Source of the DNA: an uncultured Butyricicoccus sp. | GTDB taxonomy: Bacteria; Bacillota; Clostridia; Oscillospirales; Butyricicoccaceae | Direction: 5' to 3' | Assembly (NCBI GenBank): GCA_934532985.1 | Contig: CAKTAV010000014.1 | Coordinates: forward strand, 1 to 49,639 | Length of the DNA stretch: 49,639 nt | Part shown: positions 16,574-24,364 of the stretch, one piece after another | Layout of the letters: each line of letters starts with the position of its first letter | Numbering within the stretch: the stretch's first letter is position 1 | Notes under the pieces: model-generated | Seen by the model: the letters and a program-made list of their open reading frames with translations, nothing else | Database searches by the model: none | What the model was told of the DNA's origin: nothing | Made by a program: the position numbers and the translations under genes

Positions 16574-18148
16574 TTATGCTGCTTCCTGCTTCTTGCCGCC
16601 GAAGAATCCCTTGAGCGATTCAAACAGCTTGAAATTCGGGAAGAACAGCCACTTGGCAACTGAGTAAATCATCGCGAAGCAGATGATAAAGATCGGGAAA
16701 CCAAATACCATGTAGGTGTACTTGATAGACTCTACGCCACCGAGGCCCAGCAGGAAGTATGCCAGCAGGCCAACGAAAATACCCCAGATGATCTTCAGAG
16801 CGCTGTTCGGCTCTTCCATATTTGCCGCCATGCCGCCGCGCATGCTCATTGCAGCCATCGAGGTGCACATCGAGTCACCCATCGTGACGAACGAAATAAA
16901 GATTGCAAACGTAAACAGCGGAACCGTGATAACGCCGAGCGGCATGTTCTGGAACAGTGCGAATGCACAAGCCTGCAGGCCCTGTTCATTCATGATCGCA
17001 TTCAGATCTACGCTGTTGTTCTGCATGTAGATGGACGCACCGCCCATGATGATAAACCAAGCGATGTTAAACAGCGAGCAAACAACGAGGTTCATGCCAA
17101 CGAAGCCGCGAACACTGCGTCCCCTTGCCAGCTTCGCCAGGAACAGACCTTCCAGCGGAGCGTATGCTGCGTTCAGTGCGAAGAAGTTGATGGTCCAGTC
17201 GGTGTGCCAGCTATCGCCAGTCAGCGCACCCGTGCGCAACGAGTTGTGGAGACCGTGCTCCATCCAGTAGCCGAGAGACTCGGTACCGAGGTTGATTTCG
17301 AACATCGTCGGTCCAATGACAAATACAAACAGCAGCAGGCCGAAGAAAATCCAAACATTGATACGGCTGATCAGAGCAACGCCCTTCTTAACGCCGGAGT
17401 ACGAAGAGCAGCAGTACGTTGCAACAACGACAACTGCGATAATCAGATGCAGAATCTGAGAGTCCTGCACGCCGAACGCATAGTTCAAGCCAGTGGACAG
17501 CTGCGTAATACCGATACCCAGCGAAGAAGCGATGCCGCCTACAATAACGATCAGACACAGTGCGTCAGCCAGTTTACCAGCCATCTTATTCGTGCCGATT
17601 GCGCCGTACATACCAGCCGCTACGCTCAGCGGACGGTTGTAGTTATAGTGGAAGATTGCGATTGCTACACCAGCCAAGGTGTACAGTGCGTACTGGTTAA
17701 AGCTCCAGTGAATGTAGCCGGTGCTCAGTGCGAAGCTGGCTGCCTCCGGAGAACCAGCGGCAACGCCTGCCCATTCCGGCGGGTTCATGAAGTGGAATAC
17801 CGGCTCTGCGCCGCCCCACATGATCAGCGAAATACCGACCGTGGTGCAAAGCGTCGTAGCAAACCAGGTAAAGGTGCTCAGCTCCGGCTTGGTATCCGGT
17901 CCGCCCAGCTTGGTTTTGCCCAGCGGGTGAACCAATAAGATAATCAGCAGAGCCAGATCAAACATGGTTACATAAATGTACGTCCAGCCAAACGTATGGA
18001 TTACATAATTGAAGATCGCCATCAGGCCATCCAGCAATGTCTGATACCAGAATAATCCGATGACCGTAACCACCAGCATAACAATAAACGCCGGCAAGAA
18101 CACGATCGGATCAAACGATTTTAATAACGGTGTCTTTTCCTTGTTCAT
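16574..18148 (-). CDS. BCCT-family transporter without the tryptophan box
   Basis: A 524-residue, twelve-helix BCCT transporter. Typical marks are IMWGGAEPVFHF (about 109-120), the TM4 segment IHWSFNQYALYT (146-157) and LAKLARGRSVRGF after TM8. Betaine/choline carriers bind the quaternary ammonium in a Trp box; here the TM4 second Trp is Tyr (Y153), and the TM8 motif, normally with several Trp, reads WTINFFALNAAYAPLEG (318-334). The substrate is therefore probably not a quaternary amine. It is the first gene of the GRE unit, with AGAAAGGG before the ATG, and likely imports the GRE substrate. Confidence 0.92.
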   Translation of the reverse strand: MNKEKTPLLKSFDPIVFLPAFIVMLVVTVIGLFWYQTLLDGLMAIFNYVIHTFGWTYIYVTMFDLALLIILLVHPLGKTKLGGPDTKPELSTFTWFATTLCTTVGISLIMWGGAEPVFHFMNPPEWAGVAAGSPEAASFALSTGYIHWSFNQYALYTLAGVAIAIFHYNYNRPLSVAAGMYGAIGTNKMAGKLADALCLIVIVGGIASSLGIGITQLSTGLNYAFGVQDSQILHLIIAVVVVATYCCSSYSGVKKGVALISRINVWIFFGLLLFVFVIGPTMFEINLGTESLGYWMEHGLHNSLRTGALTGDSWHTDWTINFFALNAAYAPLEGLFLAKLARGRSVRGFVGMNLVVCSLFNIAWFIIMGGASIYMQNNSVDLNAIMNEQGLQACAFALFQNMPLGVITVPLFTFAIFISFVTMGDSMCTSMAAMSMRGGMAANMEEPNSALKIIWGIFVGLLAYFLLGLGGVESIKYTYMVFGFPIFIICFAMIYSVAKWLFFPNFKLFESLKGFFGGKKQEAA

Positions 18149-18271
18149 AATACAAAACCCTTTCTTTTTTTATTTGTTGCCGTTTTCTTCCCTTGTTTCA
18201 ACGGCCACGTCCTTCTCTTTCTCAAATAAGCACTCCACCTCCTAATGGTCCGCTTGCGGCTTCCATTTTTC

Positions 18272-18293
18272 ATCGTTTCATATATGAAACGAT
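18272..18293. promoter_or_regulatory. Perfect 22-bp palindrome, likely operator of the BCCT-GRE unit
   Basis: ATCGTTTCATA followed by its exact complement. It starts about 34 nt downstream of the -10 box of the BCCT promoter, in the untranslated leader, where a bound repressor would block elongation. Its GTTTCAT/ATGAAAC half-sites recur at the promoter of the XRE-cupin regulator gene. Confidence 0.7.
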
Positions 18294-18326
18294 TCCGTTT
18301 TGTTTTCCTTGTTTCTTTGTGCCTAA

Positions 18327-18355
18327 ATTATATAACCTTTTTTCACAATATGCAA
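18327..18355 (-). promoter_or_regulatory. Promoter of the BCCT-GRE-activase unit
   Basis: The minus strand shows TTGCAT, a 17-bp spacer and TATAAT. It gives a leader of about 170 nt that contains the 22-bp palindrome. Confidence 0.7.
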
Positions 18356-18447
18356 CATTGTTTTTGCATTTTTCACAAAATTGTAGAGTGCTACAAAAGC
18401 ATATCCGAAAAATTGTGCAGTTTTTCGCCGTATCCGCACATTTTCCC

Positions 18448-18478
18448 ATGTTTCCTCTTGCGCCCGCTTAGGAAACAT
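18448..18478. promoter_or_regulatory. Inverted repeat upstream of the BCCT promoter
   Basis: ATGTTTCCT, 13 nt, then AGGAAACAT. It lies about 95 nt upstream of the -35 box and shares GTTTC with the other putative operators, so it may be an upstream site for the same regulator. Confidence 0.45.
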
Positions 18479-18525
18479 CATCGTGTTCGCTTTGTTTCCC
18501 CGTTCTCTATCCTTTCTCCCAACAC

Positions 18526-18559
18526 AAAACCCCTCTCGTCATTCGACGAAAGGGGTTTT
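18526..18559 (-). terminator. Terminator of the XRE-cupin gene
   Basis: AAAACCCCT-C-TCGTC pairs with GACGA-A-AGGGGTTTT around an ATTC loop. It stands 14 nt after the regulator stop and separates it from the BCCT promoter. Confidence 0.8.
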
Positions 18560-18572
18560 GCCGTATCCTGTC

Positions 18573-19142
18573 TTATAGAATTTCAATCCAGTATGAAACG
18601 CACGCCGTCGGCAACAAGTTCTTGGACGAATGGTGTGTGTTCTTCCGAATCATTACTGCATCGCCCGGGCCAAGCTCATATCGTGCTCCGCCCTCCAGCT
18701 CCAGCTCCATGCGACCCTCGGCGACAATGCCAATTTCGTCGTAGCTGTGGACGGAGTTCACTTGTTCCTCACATCCCGGCTGCAGCGTCATAACATTCAG
18801 CTTAAAATGCGGATTATCTTCAAACACGGATTCAAACTGAAATAAGTTTGTTGCGCCGTAAATCAGCGAACGATGGTTGCTCGGAATCATATAAGAAGTG
18901 TTGGCGTTCTCTGCGCCCTTTTCTTCCTTCTGCGGAAGCATAAACGGATTGGCTGTCATCTCCAGCGCGTAGCAAATGCTCTGCACCGTGCTATAGGACG
19001 GCTTGCTCAGACCGCGCTCCACCTTACTCAGGTATCCCAGCGAAAGTCCGGTTTTTGCCGCAAGCTGTCGGAGAGTCAATTCGCGCTCCTGGCGCAGCTG
19101 CTTAATCCGTTCTCCAATTGTCAATTGATCTGTCTCTCTCAC
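18573..19142 (-). CDS. XRE-cupin transcription regulator (PuuR-type)
   Basis: A protein of about 189 residues with an N-terminal XRE helix-turn-helix (RIKQLRQERELTLRQLAAKT ... LSLGYLSKVERG) and a C-terminal cupin (EGRMELELEGGARYELGPGD). Regulators of this type bind a small metabolite in the cupin and repress nearby transport/catabolic genes. The start is uncertain: GTG 19142 has GGAAGG upstream, GTG 19184 has no visible Shine-Dalgarno. It lies upstream of the BCCT-GRE-activase unit. Shared palindromic half-sites at its own promoter and the BCCT leader suggest autoregulation and control of that unit. Confidence 0.88.
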   Translation of the reverse strand: MRETDQLTIGERIKQLRQERELTLRQLAAKTGLSLGYLSKVERGLSKPSYSTVQSICYALEMTANPFMLPQKEEKGAENANTSYMIPSNHRSLIYGATNLFQFESVFEDNPHFKLNVMTLQPGCEEQVNSVHSYDEIGIVAEGRMELELEGGARYELGPGDAVMIRKNTHHSSKNLLPTACVSYWIEIL

Positions 19143-19213
19143 GAATTTGCTCTGCCTTCCTGTCCCGAACACCGTCTGTCTCACAGCAGCGTCCAGAACC
19201 CAATAATAGCTTT

Positions 19214-19254
19214 ATTTTACCGATTTCTGTTTCATTTGTCAATAAGCATGAAAC
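19214..19254 (-). promoter_or_regulatory. Promoter and overlapping operator of the XRE-cupin gene
   Basis: The minus strand carries TTGACA (19237-19242), 17 bp and TAAAAT (19214-19219). The inverted repeat GTTTCAT-N12-ATGAAAC (19229-19254) brackets the -35 box. Binding there would exclude RNA polymerase, as expected for autorepression. Confidence 0.72.
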
Positions 19255-19318
19255 ACTCGCTCTTGCTCAAATAGCAGAAAAACGTTCTTCCTTTTTATTA
19301 TACTCTCGACAACATGCC

Positions 19319-19344
19319 CATAATATGCCCATTCTCAGCATACA
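19319..19344 (+). promoter_or_regulatory. Possible sporulation-type promoter of the deacetylase gene
   Basis: CATAAT, 14 bp, CATACA has the same layout as the sigma-E-like promoter before the sipL-like gene, with a weaker -35. It lies about 93 nt before the start codon. Confidence 0.35.
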
Positions 19345-19437
19345 GCGCATCGTTTCTCATTTTCTTTTTTTATATGCGTCCTTCTCCGTCATATCGTCCA
19401 ACCTCTTCGGAATACCCTGAGCAGAGGAGGTGTCGGA

Positions 19438-20229
19438 ATGATTCGTTTTCATGTCATTTCCATCAAAAAACTCAAATGGGCTCTACTGGGCGTATTGCTC
19501 TTCGTCGGACTGTACCTAACCGTCTGCAAATCCACCGCTTCTCTCCGCGCATCCGCCGCTACGCGCGACCTGCCGATTTATTGTGTCGATCGTCCCGATA
19601 AGGTCTGTGCGCTGACCTTTGACGCCGCTTGGGGCAATGAGGACACACAGCAGCTGATTGATATTCTCGGCGAGCACAACATTCAAGCTACCTTTTTCGT
19701 CGTCGGGGAATGGGTAGATAAATACCCCGAATCCGTCAAAGCCCTCTCTGATGCCGGACACGAGGTCATGAACCACTCCTCTACTCATCCGCACATGACC
19801 GAGCTTTCCACCGACCAGATGCAGCAGGAGGTGCAAGCCTGCAACGAAAAAATCACCGCCGTCACCGGAAAGACACCAACGCTGTTTCGCCCGCCCTTCG
19901 GTGACTACAACGACCAAGTCGTCTCCACCCTGCGCGGGATGAATATGTATGCCATTCAGTGGGACGTTGACAGCTTAGATTGGCGCAATCCCGCTCCCTC
20001 AGAAATCGTCTCCCGCGTGTGCAGTAAGGCGCAAAACGGCAGCATCATTCTATTTCACAACGCCGCGAAAAACACGCCCGCCGCTCTACCGGATGTCATC
20101 GACGGCCTAATCGAGCAGGGTTTTTCCTTTGTTCCAGTCAGCAAGCTCATCTATAAAGACAACTATACAATGGATCACACAGGGAAACAAATCCCCAACG
20201 ATGTTTCCTCCCAATCGGACGTAAGCTAA
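19438..20229 (+). CDS. Membrane-anchored polysaccharide deacetylase (PdaB-like)
   Basis: A 263-residue carbohydrate-esterase-4 protein. An N-terminal hydrophobic helix (about residues 13-32) anchors or exports it. The NodB domain shows TFDAAWGN (motif 1), HSSTHPHMTEL (metal His motif), RPPFGDYN, WDVDSLDW and IILFHNA. The TFDAAWGN variant (TFDD in classical enzymes) is usual for the PdaB group, which is tied to spore cortex formation. The substrate is probably peptidoglycan. GAGGAGG precedes the ATG. It is a single gene, convergent with mntP. Confidence 0.88.
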   Translation: MIRFHVISIKKLKWALLGVLLFVGLYLTVCKSTASLRASAATRDLPIYCVDRPDKVCALTFDAAWGNEDTQQLIDILGEHNIQATFFVVGEWVDKYPESVKALSDAGHEVMNHSSTHPHMTELSTDQMQQEVQACNEKITAVTGKTPTLFRPPFGDYNDQVVSTLRGMNMYAIQWDVDSLDWRNPAPSEIVSRVCSKAQNGSIILFHNAAKNTPAALPDVIDGLIEQGFSFVPVSKLIYKDNYTMDHTGKQIPNDVSSQSDVS

Positions 20230-20234
20230 TCCGA

Positions 20235-20282
20235 AAAAATGGTGTGCGGAACACTCCGTCGAGTCCACCGCACACCATTTTT
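20235..20282. terminator. Bidirectional terminator between deacetylase gene and mntP
   Basis: A 15-bp perfect stem AAAAATGGTGTGCGG with its complement; it has T-runs on both strands and abuts the stops of both convergent genes. Confidence 0.88.
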
Positions 20283-20838
20283 ATGCCAGAAAATTTTTCA
20301 CGCCGATCAGAACCAGAATAATGCCCCCTACAACCTGCGCCTTGTCCTCCAGCAGTGCACCAAATGCCTTGCCAATCGCAATTGCCACCCAACATAGCGT
20401 AAAGGTAATCACGCCGATCAGCAGCGAAGCCGGTACAACCGCAACACGCATTGCCGAAAATCCGACGCCGACGGCGAAGGCATCGATGCTCGTGGCGATG
20501 GCCTGCAAAAACAGCACCTTCCACGAAAGATTGTCCGCCGACGTCTGAGTACATTCTTCCCCATCGTCATGAAAGCCATCCCAGATCATTTTTCCGCCGA
20601 TAAAGCCCAGGATCACTAAAATAAGAATTCCAGCGTATCGGTCAATCCATTCGGCAAACAAACTGCCCAGTGAATAGCCCAGCAGCGGCATCAAAATCTG
20701 AAATCCGCCAAAAAAGATCGGCATCGCGCCCTGACGGCTTTTGGTCAGACCGCGGTATACCATGCCATTGGAGATAGAGACCGCAAACGCGTCCATGCTC
20801 AAGCCCACTCCAATAAGCGCAACATCTAAAACATTCAT
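20281..20838 (-). CDS. mntP: Manganese efflux pump MntP
   Basis: A 185-residue six-helix membrane protein that exports Mn2+. The two repeated halves carry the paired acidic motifs GLSMDAFAVSISNG and ATSIDAFAVGVGFSA, which form the metal site. ATG 20838 is chosen because GAGGAG lies directly upstream and the protein then begins MNVLDVALIG as relatives do. No yybP-ykoY (Mn2+) riboswitch pattern is seen upstream. It is probably co-transcribed with the 72-residue gene before it. Confidence 0.95.
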   Translation of the reverse strand: MNVLDVALIGVGLSMDAFAVSISNGMVYRGLTKSRQGAMPIFFGGFQILMPLLGYSLGSLFAEWIDRYAGILILVILGFIGGKMIWDGFHDDGEECTQTSADNLSWKVLFLQAIATSIDAFAVGVGFSAMRVAVVPASLLIGVITFTLCWVAIAIGKAFGALLEDKAQVVGGIILVLIGVKNFLA

Positions 20839-20876
20839 ATGTTCTCCTCGCAAGACCCGAGTCACGCTGTCCGCTG

Positions 20877-21095
20877 TCACCGAAGGGGATAGGCAAAATA
20901 ATCCTCCGCAATCTCCGCAAAATGCAGCAGCGAGGCGTGTCCCTCGTTGAGCCGCTGCACCAATTGGCGAATGCTTCCGCTGTCCATCGTCAGCTCATCC
21001 AAGCGCTGTTCCACCCGTTCGCCCTGCATCGCCGCCACTCCATACCAGAGGCGGTGTTCTCTGTCTCGTTTCGTTGTTGTCATGTAGTGCAGCAC
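20877..21095 (-). CDS. Small conserved-type protein (DUF6514-like)
   Basis: A 72-residue soluble protein resembling short clostridial DUF6514 proteins (REHRLWYGVAAMQGERVEQR, then a helix-rich tail with LNEGHASLLHFAEIAEDYF). Its function is unknown. The GTG at 21095 is preferred, with AAGGAG and AGGA upstream, over ATG 21083. It runs into mntP after 38 nt and is likely in the same transcript. Confidence 0.6.
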   Translation of the reverse strand: MLHYMTTTKRDREHRLWYGVAAMQGERVEQRLDELTMDSGSIRQLVQRLNEGHASLLHFAEIAEDYFAYPLR

Positions 21096-21179
21096 TGTAA
21101 TCCTGTCTCCTTTCTTCCAATGCCGGAATACTTAGAGTATATTACCGTGTTCTCTGCATCATTCGTCGAAAGCTACCGA

Positions 21180-21431
21180 TCAATCCTCTATCGTTTCATC
21201 CACATACGGCGCCAGCTGCGCAACAATTCCCGTGTGGTCCGGCTTTCGGTCTTGCAGCAGATCGGCATCGTCAATCAGGTTGACCCACACCGCATAGCTG
21301 CCGTCATCCTGTACCGTGATCTCCAGCTCCGGCCACTGCGCCATCTGCTTCGTCGTATATTTATCCGAGTCTGCAAACAGCAGCTTGGCCGCAGGAAGGA
21401 TGTGATCGCCCATTACAATCAGCCGCTTCAT
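21180..21431 (-). CDS. Small protein coupled to yqeY, unknown function
   Basis: An 83-residue acidic protein (MKRLIVMGDHILPAAKLLFA start, DDADLLQDRKPD near the end). I do not recognise a family. Its ATG overlaps the yqeY stop by four bases (ATGA), a strong sign of translational coupling and of being a real gene. Confidence 0.65.
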   Translation of the reverse strand: MKRLIVMGDHILPAAKLLFADSDKYTTKQMAQWPELEITVQDDGSYAVWVNLIDDADLLQDRKPDHTGIVAQLAPYVDETIED

Positions 21432-21877
21432 GCGCCAAGCATCTCCCCGACAATCTGGTTGACCAGCTTGCCGTCTGCCTTGCCCTTGACCAGCGGCATC
21501 AGATTTTTCATCACCGGTCCCTTGTCACGCATCGTCGGCGCGGTCAGACCCAGCTGATCCAGCACCTGCTGTACCAGTGCGCGAATCTGATCCTCACCCA
21601 TTTCCTCCGGGGCAAATTCCTGATACACCGACAAGCGGAATTGACATTGCTCGCGAATATCTGCGCGGTCGGCCGGCGCCGCATCCATCGTCTCGCGCGT
21701 CTGCTTGATTTCCTTTTTGATAATCGCATCCTCTTCCGCTTCCGTCAGATCCTCACGCTTGTCCTTTGCCTTGGCTTTCAGCGCCGACAGCAGCAGAGAC
21801 AACGCTTCCTTGCGCTCGGTCTGCTTTTCCTTGAGCGCCATCATCATTTCCTTTTGAATTTTTGCTGTTTTTGCCAT
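21428..21877 (-). CDS. yqeY: GatB/YqeY-domain protein
   Basis: A 149-residue stand-alone YqeY-domain protein of usual length. The family shares the tail domain of amidotransferase subunit GatB, and its own role is not settled. The helical N-terminal part (EMMMALKEKQTERKEALSLLLSALKAK) and C-terminal GPVMKNLMPLVKGKADGKLVNQIV are typical. ATG 21877 follows TAGGAGGG; upstream in-frame codons run into the dispersed repeat and are rejected. Confidence 0.93.
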   Translation of the reverse strand: MAKTAKIQKEMMMALKEKQTERKEALSLLLSALKAKAKDKREDLTEAEEDAIIKKEIKQTRETMDAAPADRADIREQCQFRLSVYQEFAPEEMGEDQIRALVQQVLDQLGLTAPTMRDKGPVMKNLMPLVKGKADGKLVNQIVGEMLGA

Positions 21878-21899
21878 GGTTGATACCCTCCTAATAAGA

Positions 21900-21958
21900 C
21901 AGGTCTGTCGCAAAATGCAGCAGACTCTTTTCATTTTCTACTCCATTTGCTTTATAGC
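21900..21958 (+). repeat. Dispersed hairpin repeat, copy B
   Basis: A hairpin (AGGTCTGTCGCA ... TGCAGCAGACTC) is followed by TTTCTACTCCATTTGCTTT. It matches copy A at 9380-9443 in the hairpin and nearly base for base in the following 20 nt. It lies between yqeY and the sigma-like gene. Confidence 0.75.
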
Positions 21959-21977
21959 AGCGTTTGAAATCTGTCGT

Positions 21978-22637
21978 TTACCGTCTCGACCGAAACAGCT
22001 TCTGAAAAAATCCCGCGTGCTGCACCGGCTCCGGTTTGCTCTCCGGAAACGGCGTATCTGTCAACACGCAGTCAAACACCGTTTCAAACAGCGGCTGTTC
22101 CTTCGCCTGCTCCTCCCGCAGAGCGGACATCTGATCCAGCATCCACGCCGTATTCACTGTCACACCGTGAAAAGCTCGTTCCTGTCCAATACTTTGTGCC
22201 AGCGCCGTGCGCGCCCGCCGCATGGCTCGTTTAACCTCAATTTCCTGTATTCCCAGCACATCTGCCGCCTGCGCCGCACTAAAGCCCTCATTGCAGAGCA
22301 GCAGCACAGCAGTGCGTTCCTCCCGCGGCAGCGCGGACACCAGCCGGCGATAGCTCTCCGCCTCAGAAAATCCGGTCTGGCGCAGCGGCAAATCCGGCTG
22401 CTCCAACAGCATGGGGTACGAGGTTCGGCACAGCCAGAGACGCAGGTCACTCGGAGAATGCAACGATACCGTCTCCTGCTGCGCCGCACGATAAACCTCC
22501 GTCATCCGTGTTCCAACTGCAGCACTGCATAACATCGACACCGACACCCACAAGTTTGGAGCTGTAACATCCAGCAGTACGCGCAGACCCTCCTGATCGC
22601 CATTGTGAACCTGTGTAATCGCCTCTGCCAGTGTCAT
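21978..22637 (-). CDS. Sigma-70-like protein with degenerate region 2
   Basis: A 219-residue protein shaped like an ECF sigma factor. The N-terminal part (AITQVHNGDQEGLRVLLDVTAP) resembles the start of region 2, but the usual acidic core-binding/-10 motif (DAEDxxQE) is absent. Region 4 is clear near residues 100-150: LPREERTAVLLLC, GFSAAQAADVLGIQEIEVKRAMRRAR. A basic tail (FFQKLFRSRR) ends it. It may be a true divergent sigma factor or a related regulator. No anti-sigma gene adjoins it. Confidence 0.7.
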   Translation of the reverse strand: MTLAEAITQVHNGDQEGLRVLLDVTAPNLWVSVSMLCSAAVGTRMTEVYRAAQQETVSLHSPSDLRLWLCRTSYPMLLEQPDLPLRQTGFSEAESYRRLVSALPREERTAVLLLCNEGFSAAQAADVLGIQEIEVKRAMRRARTALAQSIGQERAFHGVTVNTAWMLDQMSALREEQAKEQPLFETVFDCVLTDTPFPESKPEPVQHAGFFQKLFRSRR

Positions 22638-22802
22638 TCCATTTCCTCTTTTCCTACTATTCGTAAGTTCTTATTTTACACCTTTCCTTTTGAAATTTCC
22701 ATACATTCCTCATAGAATTTTCAGTCTCTTCACGATTTTCGCGCAAAAGAAAAGACGGCAGGCTGATTCGCTCACCGTCTCCATCTTTCGTTTTCCCGCC
22801 GC

Positions 22803-23342
22803 TCAGTAGTTCTTCTGCTGCATCTGGAAAAATGCCCTCGGATGCTCACAAACCGGACAGCGCTCCGGTGCCTTCTTACCTACATGAATATGGCCACATA
22901 CACGGCACTGCCAGACCGCATCCCCCTCTCGCGAAAAAGTCAGTCCATCCTCCAAATTTCCAATCAGTGTGCGAAAACGTTCTTCATGTTCCTGTTCAAT
23001 CCTTGCCACCTTGTCAAACAAAACAGCAATGTGCTCAAAGCCTTCCTCTCGTGCCTCCGCGGCAAACCGCGGGTACATTTCTGTATGCTCAAAATGCTCA
23101 CCGCCCGCTGCATCCTCCAGCGCTCCCTTGGTGTCGGGCATCTGCCCGCCACGCAGCAGCTTCATCCAAATCCATGCATGCGCCTGTTCATTGGCGGCGG
23201 TCTCCTCAAACAGCGCCGCAATCTGTTCATATCCATCCCTTTGCGCCGCTTTAGCATAGAAAGTGTATTTATTTCTCGCCTGCGATTCGCCCGCAAATGC
23301 TGCCATCAAGTTTGCCTGTGTCCGACTTCCCTCCAACTGCAT
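22803..23342 (-). CDS. rbr: Rubrerythrin
   Basis: A 179-residue rubrerythrin that reduces hydrogen peroxide in anaerobes. The N-terminal di-iron four-helix domain shows AGESQARNKY, ETAANEQAHA, and the second pair HFEHTEMYP and IEQEHEERF. The C-terminal rubredoxin-like knuckle has CRVCG and CPVCEHP. ATG 23342 is used because GAGGAGG is correctly spaced from it and too close to the ATG six bases earlier. It is monocistronic. Confidence 0.95.
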   Translation of the reverse strand: MQLEGSRTQANLMAAFAGESQARNKYTFYAKAAQRDGYEQIAALFEETAANEQAHAWIWMKLLRGGQMPDTKGALEDAAGGEHFEHTEMYPRFAAEAREEGFEHIAVLFDKVARIEQEHEERFRTLIGNLEDGLTFSREGDAVWQCRVCGHIHVGKKAPERCPVCEHPRAFFQMQQKNY

Positions 23343-23424
23343 TACCATTCCTCCTCACTTTTTATTATATGATGTTCTCCGTCTATTCTTTCCCCCTCAC
23401 CTTCTCTCTATGTATACCAAAACG

Positions 23425-23456
23425 AAAAAGCTCCCCGTGCACCGTGGCACGAGGAG
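23425..23456 (-). terminator. Terminator of the LysR gene
   Basis: CTCCCCGTGC pairs with GCACGAGGAG with one mismatch. The minus-strand transcript then reads CTTTTT. It is 18 nt after the LysR stop. Confidence 0.75.
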
Positions 23457-23473
23457 TCGTCTTTCCCTTTGTA

Positions 23474-24364
23474 TTATTTTATTTCATTGCACAGCTCATC
23501 GCAGAGATCTAAAAACAGCCGCAATGAATCGCTGATGTATTTATTCTTATGCCACACCAGTGAATACGATCGTTCAAATGTCATATCCGCCACCGGCACC
23601 TCAATCAACGCGCCGCGCAAAATACGCGGCATCGCCAAACGACGTGAAATCACTGCACAGCCAAAGCCGCGCTCCACCGCATCTAGCACCGCCGCATTAT
23701 TATTGCACGTCCACTGCTCGTGAATCGGAATGGACTGCATCTTTTGTTCGAACAGCGCCCGTGTCCCGCTTCCCGCCTCTCGCATGACAAACGGAACCTC
23801 CGACAAATCGCGTCGGCAGACAATGGCTTTTTGGGCAAACGGGTTGTTCCGCGGCGACGTCAGCAGCACCAACGGGTCCTGCATCACGACGCGCATGCGC
23901 AAATCTTTGCTCTCCACCTTGCCTTCGACCACTGCGGCATCCAGCTCACTACGCAGCAGCATCTGCTCAATCCGCGCTGTATTGTAGACAAACACGCGCG
24001 GCATCGCCGGTGGATTCCGCTGCAAAAAGCGTTCCACCATATCCGGCATTAGACAGGAACCGACCGTCAGCGTCGCACCCAGCCGCAGCGACGTGGTTTC
24101 GTCCGAATTGCGCAGATCCTGTTCCATTGCATCAAAGGACGAGAGAATTTGTCTTGCATATTCCTCCAGCCGCCTGCCAGTCGCTGTAATATACAGCCGA
24201 CGCCCCAATCGTTCAAACAAGCGTATTCCGTACTGTTCCTCAATTTCTGCAATGGTTCCGCTTACTGATGGCTGCGCGATACACAATCGTTTCGCCGCTT
24301 CACTCATGCTTTCACAATCCGCTACTGCGAGAAAGATTCGCATATTCCGCAAAGTCATCCTCAT
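23474..24364 (-). CDS. LysR-family transcription regulator
   Basis: A 296-residue LysR regulator. The winged helix is at residues 5-65 (MRIFLAVADCESMSEAAKRLCIAQPSVSGTIAEIE) and the periplasmic-binding-like effector domain follows (LRLGATLTVGSCLMPDMVERF, REAGSGTRALFEQKM). The effector part resembles the CysL/CbbR-type group. It is divergent from the butyryl-CoA:acetate CoA-transferase gene across a 505-bp space, so control of that gene is plausible but not shown. Confidence 0.92.
   Translation of the reverse strand: MRMTLRNMRIFLAVADCESMSEAAKRLCIAQPSVSGTIAEIEEQYGIRLFERLGRRLYITATGRRLEEYARQILSSFDAMEQDLRNSDETTSLRLGATLTVGSCLMPDMVERFLQRNPPAMPRVFVYNTARIEQMLLRSELDAAVVEGKVESKDLRMRVVMQDPLVLLTSPRNNPFAQKAIVCRRDLSEVPFVMREAGSGTRALFEQKMQSIPIHEQWTCNNNAAVLDAVERGFGCAVISRRLAMPRILRGALIEVPVADMTFERSYSLVWHKNKYISDSLRLFLDLCDELCNEIK

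Noticed and set aside
20839..21179. A yybP-ykoY manganese riboswitch before mntP
   Set aside because: A small coding gene with its own Shine-Dalgarno occupies most of the space, and the conserved riboswitch loops are not seen.
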